A stretch of DNA of 64,000 nt, taken from contig CAZKBM010000002.1 in NCBI GenBank assembly GCA_964550985.1, positions 37,493-101,492 of the forward strand. The letters run 5' to 3'. The DNA is from JAAYCI01 sp964550985. GTDB lineage: Bacteria; Bacillota; Clostridia; Oscillospirales; Ruminococcaceae. Shown piece by piece: positions 59,376-64,000 of this stretch (its first letter is position 1; each line of letters starts with the position of its first letter). Under the pieces are notes generated by a model. It made no database searches and was not told the origin of the DNA. It saw only the letters and a program-made list of their open reading frames with translations. Made by a program: the position numbers and the translations under genes.

Positions 59376-59908
59376 AACTGCCGCTGGGCCTTGACCCCTA
59401 CACCTCGCTTGCACGTTACACCATTGAAACCTACCTGGCGGAGGGGCAGATGCCTCCCCTGCCGCAGGACCTCCCCGAAGAGCTGAGTGCCCAGCGGGCC
59501 GGGGCCTTTGTCTCCCTGCACAAAGGCAAAATGCTGCGGGGCTGCATTGGCACCATAGGCCCCACAAAGCCCAGCCTTGCCGAAGAAATAATGGAAAATG
59601 CCCTCTCGGCCGCCTTGCGTGACCCACGCTTTCCCCCTCTTACCGAGGAAGAACTGCCCGGCCTGAGCCTGAAAGTGGATATTTTAAGCGAACCCGAACA
59701 GGTAGAGGGCTTAGAGGAGCTTGACCCCCAGCGCTATGGCGTTATTGTTACCGCCGGGTATCACCGGGGCCTTTTGCTGCCCAATATTGAAGGGGTGGAT
59801 ACCGTAGGGCAGCAGCTGGAAATTGCCCTGCACAAGGCGGGCATTCCCCAAAAGGGCGTACCCTATGAGGTGCAGCGCTTTGAGGTAAGCCGCCACAGCG
59901 AGCCATGA
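59372..59908 (+). CDS. amrA: AmmeMemoRadiSam system protein A (AMMECR1-like)
   Basis: A 178-residue AMMECR1-domain protein with the invariant LRGCIGT motif (about residues 55-61), and GVIVTAGYHRGLLLPNIEGV followed by DTVGQQLEIALHKAGI. The function is unknown in all domains of life. It starts inside the stop codon of the MEMO gene and its own stop overlaps the radical SAM start, so the three proteins are made together in a set ratio. Confidence 0.94.
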   Translation: MKLPLGLDPYTSLARYTIETYLAEGQMPPLPQDLPEELSAQRAGAFVSLHKGKMLRGCIGTIGPTKPSLAEEIMENALSAALRDPRFPPLTEEELPGLSLKVDILSEPEQVEGLEELDPQRYGVIVTAGYHRGLLLPNIEGVDTVGQQLEIALHKAGIPQKGVPYEVQRFEVSRHSEP

Positions 59909-60732
59909 ACACCCCCGCCACCTGCACGGTGTGCCCCCGTCACTGCCGGTTGGTCCCCGGCCAGCTCGGCTTTTGCAGGGCGCGCATCAACAGCGGGGGC
60001 GAGGTAAAGGCCCAAAATTATGGCCGCCTGACCGCCCTTGCGCTGGACCCCATCGAAAAAAAGCCCCTGCGACACTTCCATCCCGGCAGCTCTATTTTAA
60101 GCCTAGGCAGCTACGGCTGTAACCTGCAATGCCCCTTTTGCCAAAACCATGAAATTGCCCATAGCCACAGCGAGCCCCCTTGGCAAACCGCCACGGCGGA
60201 GGCGCTTTGCCAAAAGGCCTTGCTGCTTAAAAGCCAGGGCAACATCGGCTTTGCTTTTACGTATAACGAGCCCGCCGTGGGCTATGAATGGGTGCGTATG
60301 CTAAGCCGCATGGCGGCAGGGCAGGGCCTTTACAGCGTAATGGTAACAAACGGCTATTTTAGCCCTGCCATTCTGCAGGCGCTTTTGCCCAGTGTGGCGG
60401 CTTTTAATATCGATTTAAAATGCTTTACAGAGGAAGGCTACCGCAAGCTGGGCGGCAAACTCAGCACGGTGCAAAACACCATACGTGCGGCCAGCAACAG
60501 CGCCCACCTGGAAGTGACCACCCTGGTGGTGCCCGGTTTTTCAGATTCCGCCGCGGAGATGGAGGCCGAAGCCGCCTGGCTGGCCGAAATAAACCCCGAT
60601 TTACCCCTGCACCTTACGCGTTACTTCCCCCGTTACCACATGCAAAAACCTCCCACCCCACCGGCCACCTTACAGGCGCTTGCCGCTGTGGCAAAGCGGC
60701 ATTTGCGGCATGTATATTTGGGGAATGTATAA
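59905..60732 (+). CDS. amrS: AmmeMemoRadiSam system radical SAM enzyme
   Basis: A 275-residue radical SAM protein with the cluster motif CNLQCPFC (near residue 73, in GSYGCNLQCPFCQNHEIAH), preceded by N-terminal cysteines (CTVCPRHCRLVPGQLGFC) and followed by YNEPAVGYEWV and NIDLKCFTEEGYRKLGG. This is the AmrS type, related to pyruvate-formate-lyase-activating enzymes. ATG 59905 overlaps the AMMECR1 stop. Its substrate is unknown; it may modify a protein or small molecule together with the two neighbours. Confidence 0.94.
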   Translation: MNTPATCTVCPRHCRLVPGQLGFCRARINSGGEVKAQNYGRLTALALDPIEKKPLRHFHPGSSILSLGSYGCNLQCPFCQNHEIAHSHSEPPWQTATAEALCQKALLLKSQGNIGFAFTYNEPAVGYEWVRMLSRMAAGQGLYSVMVTNGYFSPAILQALLPSVAAFNIDLKCFTEEGYRKLGGKLSTVQNTIRAASNSAHLEVTTLVVPGFSDSAAEMEAEAAWLAEINPDLPLHLTRYFPRYHMQKPPTPPATLQALAAVAKRHLRHVYLGNV

Positions 60733-60742
60733 AATATAGGCG

Positions 60743-60802
60743 TTGACAAATAAAGACTATTGTAGTAGTATAATCACAACAAGGTATACTACTGCAATAG
60801 TC
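60743..60802 (+). promoter_or_regulatory. Promoter and BlaI-type operator
   Basis: TTGACA (60743-60748) is followed by TAGTAT (60766-60771, 17-base spacing) or TATAAT (60769-60774, 20-base spacing). GACTATTGTAGTAGTATA (60755-60772) and TATACTACTGCAATAGTC (60785-60802) are inverted repeats matching at 17 of 18 positions. The TACTAC/GTAGTA core is like known BlaI/MecI operators. Repressor bound here would cover the -10 box. Confidence 0.85.
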
Positions 60803-60823
60803 TATTTATGTGGAGGCTTCACC

Positions 60824-61195
60824 ATGGGGGTAAAACTTTACGATTCTGAATTAAAGGTGATGGAGCTTTTGTGGAAAGAGGGTGATTTGACAGCCAAGCA
60901 GCTTGCCATGCTGCTGGCCGCCCAGGTGGGCTGGAACAAAAACACCAGTTATACTGTAATTAAAAAATGTATTGAAAAAGGCGCCATTTTACGCACCGAG
61001 CCTCATTTTGTATGCCATGCACTCATCAGCAAAGGGCAAACCCAGGCATTGGAAGTGAACGAACTGGTTGAAAAACTGTTTGATGGCAGTACCGATTTAC
61101 TTTTTGCCTCACTACTGGGCCAAAAAAAATTACCGGCGCAACGCATTGCCAAGTTGCGGGCCATGGCCGAAGAGTGGGCGGAGGAAGAAGAATGA
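60824..61195 (+). CDS. BlaI/MecI/CopY-family repressor
   Basis: A 123-residue winged-helix repressor starting MGVKLYDSELKVMELLWKEG, the typical BlaI start, with the recognition region NKNTSYTVIKKCIEKGAILR and a C-terminal dimer segment (NELVEKLFDGSTDLLFASLL). Family members are cleaved when the partner M56 peptidase is activated. GGAGG lies before ATG 60824; the upstream ATG codons are within the operator. It overlaps the BlaR1-like gene by four bases. Confidence 0.93.
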   Translation: MGVKLYDSELKVMELLWKEGDLTAKQLAMLLAAQVGWNKNTSYTVIKKCIEKGAILRTEPHFVCHALISKGQTQALEVNELVEKLFDGSTDLLFASLLGQKKLPAQRIAKLRAMAEEWAEEEE

Positions 61196-62508
61196 ACCTC
61201 TTGCAGGCCAGCGGCTGCGCCGCAGCTATGACTGTGGTTATTGTCCTAATTCGTGCACTATTCCTGCACAAATTGGCCAAACGGGTTTTTGTGGTTTTGT
61301 GGTGCCTGGTGCTACTGCGGCTATTGCTTCCCGTTTCCATCCCCTCCCCCACCAGCGTTTTTACCCTGTGGAATCATCTGTTCCAAGCCCCTGCTGCTAC
61401 ATCGGTGAGCAAGGGGGCAATTACATTGGCTTCTCTGGCAGGCACTGCGCAGGGCGGCAAAGCCGGCACGGGTATGGATTTACAGGTTTTTCTTACCGCT
61501 GTGTGGTTATTTTGCGCTGGTGTGTGCGGGGTATTTCTCCTGTTTTTCTACGGCAAGAACCACCGTACATTTTCACGCAGCCTGCCGCTGGAATATGGCC
61601 CTGCTCACATCTGGCTTATAAACCACCCTTTGGTACGCCAGGTGAAGTTACGCGTTTGTGATGAAATTTGCTCGCCGCTCACCTATGGGCTTTTCCGCCC
61701 GGTTATTTTGTTGCCCAAAAATCATCACGGCTGGGATGAAGCCCAGTTACATGCCGTGCTAAGCCACGAAATGGCCCACATCCGCCATTGGGACGCTTTA
61801 AAAAAAGGGGCCCTCTTTTTTGCCTTATGCCTGCACTGGTTTAACCCCTTTGTGTGGCTTATGGTCTTTCTTTTCAACCGCGACATTGAGCTGGCCTGCG
61901 ATGAGAGCGCCCTAAAACAGGCTGACGCCGGGGCAAAAAGCAAATACACGTTATTTCTCCTCCGTTTGGAAAAAGAAAAAAGCGAACCTTTGCCTTTTGG
62001 CAATTATTTTAGCAAGTATGCGCTGGAAGAAAGGATACTGGCACTGATGAAACAGAGAAAACCGACCTCGAGAGCCCGATTTGCCTCGGTACTGCTGGTT
62101 GTTGGCCTAGCCGCCTGTTTCGGCACCACCGGCTGCGCCACCGGGGGGGCGGCTAGTGCTGCACCCCTAAAAACAACCGCGCTGGGCACACAGAATGGGA
62201 ATGTAACAGATTTGCTGAATTTGGCTTTATCCAATATGCTGGATTGGGATTTAACCAATGTGAGGGCGGAGTGGGAAAAATATGGAGTAAGCTATAACGC
62301 ACTGGAGGACCGCGTGTATTATAAAGGGGAACTCGTGCGCTTTTTTATGGATAACCGTAGCCCCAGCCCCGATTCTTTTTCCGGCAGTGTGTATGACTGT
62401 GGAGACGGCAGCTACTACCTGGTTACCCAGCGGGATGCAAACGGAAAACTTGTGGGTATTTTAGAAGTCACCCCCGAAGAAGCAGACAAGCTGGCAAGCT
62501 GGCGGTAG
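61192..62508 (+). CDS. BlaR1/MecR1-type M56 peptidase with a non-penicillin-binding tail
   Basis: A 438-residue membrane metallopeptidase with N-terminal membrane segments, the zinc motif HEMAH (192-196) in VLSHEMAHIRHWDAL, and the family's CDESALKQ. After another membrane segment (ASVLLVVGLAACFG, with a lipobox-like Cys) comes a soluble domain of about 110 residues (KYGVSYNALEDRVYYKGELV). This is not the serine penicillin-binding domain of BlaR1, so the signal is unlikely to be beta-lactam binding in the usual way. It is translationally coupled to the BlaI-type repressor that it should inactivate. Confidence 0.88.
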   Translation: MNLLQASGCAAAMTVVIVLIRALFLHKLAKRVFVVLWCLVLLRLLLPVSIPSPTSVFTLWNHLFQAPAATSVSKGAITLASLAGTAQGGKAGTGMDLQVFLTAVWLFCAGVCGVFLLFFYGKNHRTFSRSLPLEYGPAHIWLINHPLVRQVKLRVCDEICSPLTYGLFRPVILLPKNHHGWDEAQLHAVLSHEMAHIRHWDALKKGALFFALCLHWFNPFVWLMVFLFNRDIELACDESALKQADAGAKSKYTLFLLRLEKEKSEPLPFGNYFSKYALEERILALMKQRKPTSRARFASVLLVVGLAACFGTTGCATGGAASAAPLKTTALGTQNGNVTDLLNLALSNMLDWDLTNVRAEWEKYGVSYNALEDRVYYKGELVRFFMDNRSPSPDSFSGSVYDCGDGSYYLVTQRDANGKLVGILEVTPEEADKLASWR

Positions 62509-62573
62509 GCAAACACCCCGCCCAAAAGCCAGCCAACAAACTGGATAGGGAGAAACCATGCCTTTGCAAAGCC

Positions 62574-62750
62574 TTGGGCAGCCTGCTGCTGGCTCATGCG
62601 CGCAGTGAGGCTGCCCGGTTGGGTTTTCCAAAAGTATACCTTTGTACCAATCACATCGCATATTATGAAAAATACGGCTGGCGCTATCTCGGCCAGGGCT
62701 GTCACCCCTCAGGGGAAAGCTCCCGCATCTACGAGATAGAATGCCCCTAA
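62574..62750 (+). pseudogene. C-terminal remnant of a GNAT acetyltransferase
   Basis: This frame without a plausible start reads LGSLLLAHARSEAARLGFPK, then VYLCTNHIAYYEKYGWRYLG and a short end IYEIECP with stop at 62748. It matches the last third of a GNAT-family N-acetyltransferase, including the helix after the acetyl-CoA loop and the YYEKYGWR segment. The N-terminal two thirds, including most of the RxxGxG acetyl-CoA loop, are absent, so it is a decayed fragment left after the M56 gene. Confidence 0.75.
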
Positions 62751-62756
62751 AAAGGC

Positions 62757-64000
62757 CTACAGCCCAATCTCCAAACAGCGCACCTCGCCCGTGTACTCCT
62801 TGCAGGCGGCCTGCAAAAGCGCGGGCTTGTACGCCCCAAAGGTGAGGGTGAGCCCCGCGCGGAAGCTGCCTTTTGCGGCCACGCCGCTGTCACAGTCCAG
62901 CCCGCTGGGAATATCCAGCGCCACCCGCATCCCTTTCGCCCCGTTCGCACGTTCCAGGGCCCTTCTCACCCCTTCCTCCAGTTCGCCGCGAAAGCCCGTT
63001 CCAAACACGGCGTCCACCACAAAACCGGCCTCCCAGGGGGCCTCTTCCAAAGCCACCTGCCTCACGTCTTCAGGCAGGCGGGCCAGGTTTTTGGCCGCCA
63101 GCGGGCTGTAGGCCTCTTTTCCTTTTCGGGTTATGTCCACAAAGCTTACAGCCCAGCCTTTTTTGGCCAGCAGGCGGCCCAATACAAAGGCGTCGCCCGC
63201 GTTGTTGCCACTGCCACACAGCAAAAGCAGGCTGCGCGGCTCACCTTCGGCCAGGGCTTCCAACTCCCCTGCCGCCGCAATGCCCGCGTTTTCCATCTGC
63301 TGCTCATAGCTGGTGCCCGCTTTATCGGCGGCGGCCTCGGCCGCCTTCATCTCGGCGCGGCTTAACACCCGCAGCTTGTTTTGCTCCCCTTCGGCTAAGG
63401 GGGGCTTCTGTTTCGCCTGTTGTGTCCCTTGTGCTCCCTGTGTCTCTTGTTCCCCTTTTGCCTCTTGTCCCTCTTGCGTTTCCTTTGCCGCCTTTTGTGC
63501 TGTGGCTTTCTCCGCCTCTTTCCGCAGGGCCTCGGCCCGGTTTTCCTTCTCCTCCTCCCGCTGCGAAAGCCGCCCATACAGCTTTGTCTCCCCGCGTATC
63601 TCGGCGGCCAGGGCGGCCGTAAGGCCCTCCTTTTTCACCCGCCAACACCAGTTGTTCCCCCCCAGGGTAGAGGGGGTGTTAAACCGGGCCGAACCCGGCA
63701 GGGAGAGCCAGTCCCACATCGGGATGATGGCGGTATTGGCAACGCTGGCCAGGGCCGCCCGCCGCATGGCCGCCGTTATATCTCCCCCTTTTGCGGGCAG
63801 GCCCAGGTAGCGCCGGGCAAAGGCCAAGTCCTCTTTGGGGGCGGTTTGCGCCCAGTCTTTGGTTGTGGTGTTATCGTGAGTACCGGTATAAACAACTGTA
63901 CCATGCGGATAATTGTGGGGAAGGTAGTCACTTTTACCGTTTTTATCAAAGGCAAATTGCAGCACCTTCATGCCGGGGTAGCCGCTGTAGGCCAGCAGGG
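62757..64000 (-). CDS. 4-alpha-glucanotransferase fused to NAD(P)H-hydrate epimerase domain (cut by window edge)
   Basis: One open frame enters from the right edge and codes first for the C-terminal end of a MalQ-type 4-alpha-glucanotransferase (to about 63566; HGTVVYTGTHDNTTTKDW, PMWDWLSLPGSARFNTPSTL). A Glu/Gln/Thr/Lys-rich linker follows (about 63565-63375). Then comes a complete YjeF_N domain (63374-62757: LCGSGNNAGDAFVLGRLLAK, VVDAVFGTGFRGEL, DIPSGLDCDSG), which in other proteins is the NAD(P)H-hydrate epimerase that repairs damaged cofactors. The dehydratase domain is not attached. The start lies outside the window. No frameshift or stop separates the parts. Confidence 0.88.
   Translation of the reverse strand, partial: LLAYSGYPGMKVLQFAFDKNGKSDYLPHNYPHGTVVYTGTHDNTTTKDWAQTAPKEDLAFARRYLGLPAKGGDITAAMRRAALASVANTAIIPMWDWLSLPGSARFNTPSTLGGNNWCWRVKKEGLTAALAAEIRGETKLYGRLSQREEEKENRAEALRKEAEKATAQKAAKETQEGQEAKGEQETQGAQGTQQAKQKPPLAEGEQNKLRVLSRAEMKAAEAAADKAGTSYEQQMENAGIAAAGELEALAEGEPRSLLLLCGSGNNAGDAFVLGRLLAKKGWAVSFVDITRKGKEAYSPLAAKNLARLPEDVRQVALEEAPWEAGFVVDAVFGTGFRGELEEGVRRALERANGAKGMRVALDIPSGLDCDSGVAAKGSFRAGLTLTFGAYKPALLQAACKEYTGEVRCLEIGL

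Overview
This is a GC-rich chromosomal segment of an anaerobic low-salt Firmicute, most likely a Clostridia member of the Oscillospiraceae/Ruminococcaceae type. The reasons are an HrcA/CIRCE-controlled heat-shock operon, RNase Y next to YmdB, a threonine T-box leader, sigma-A promoters of TTGACA/TATAAT type, strong Shine-Dalgarno sites, frequent TTG starts, two [FeFe]-hydrogenase loci and a flavodiiron protein. The lineage call is inference. I see no rRNA, tRNA, CRISPR array, prophage or transposase gene.

Layout. 1-672: start of an adenine deaminase running off the left edge. 803-6796: an HD hydrolase, then hrcA-grpE-dnaK-dnaJ behind a perfect CIRCE operator. 6791-20096, mostly minus strand: three poorly known proteins (two share a domain), two DEAD-box helicases, a CPBP membrane protease with a long Q/G/Y-rich tail, an AraC regulator, a flippase, a YgjP peptidase, a mini-rubredoxin with a flavodiiron protein, and a palindromic repeat element present in two diverged forms. 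20097-23399, minus: a five-gene operon around a sensory-type [FeFe]-hydrogenase-like protein lacking the usual proton-shuttle cysteine. 23461-33167, plus: rny, ymdB, prfC, a lipid kinase, a DUF624 membrane protein, a ribbon-helix-helix regulator and clpB. 33182-35399, minus: a ClbS/DfsB-like protein and a cation/proton antiporter.

36483-47278 is the most notable region. Eight minus-strand genes and one divergent regulator encode a corrinoid protein, two uroporphyrinogen-decarboxylase-type methyltransferase-like proteins, a complete BMP-type ABC importer, a ROK regulator and a PocR-AraC regulator. They look like one import-and-demethylation system for an unknown methylated substrate. The whole unit lies between two 159-bp direct repeats that differ at only five positions. 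Each repeat holds a strong hairpin and may encode a small RNA, or carry the 3' end of a lost gene.

47302-50165, minus: a VanZ-like protein and thrS with its T-box. 51403-56629, plus: a HydABC-type electron-bifurcating hydrogenase operon with an extra ATPase and an extra ferredoxin-like protein. 56720-64000: a small Xre-controlled operon with phased operator repeats, a double-CDGSH protein, the three-gene AmmeMemoRadiSam system, a BlaI/BlaR1-type pair with a large operator dyad, an acetyltransferase remnant, and a gene fusing a 4-alpha-glucanotransferase to an NAD(P)H-hydrate epimerase domain, cut by the right edge.
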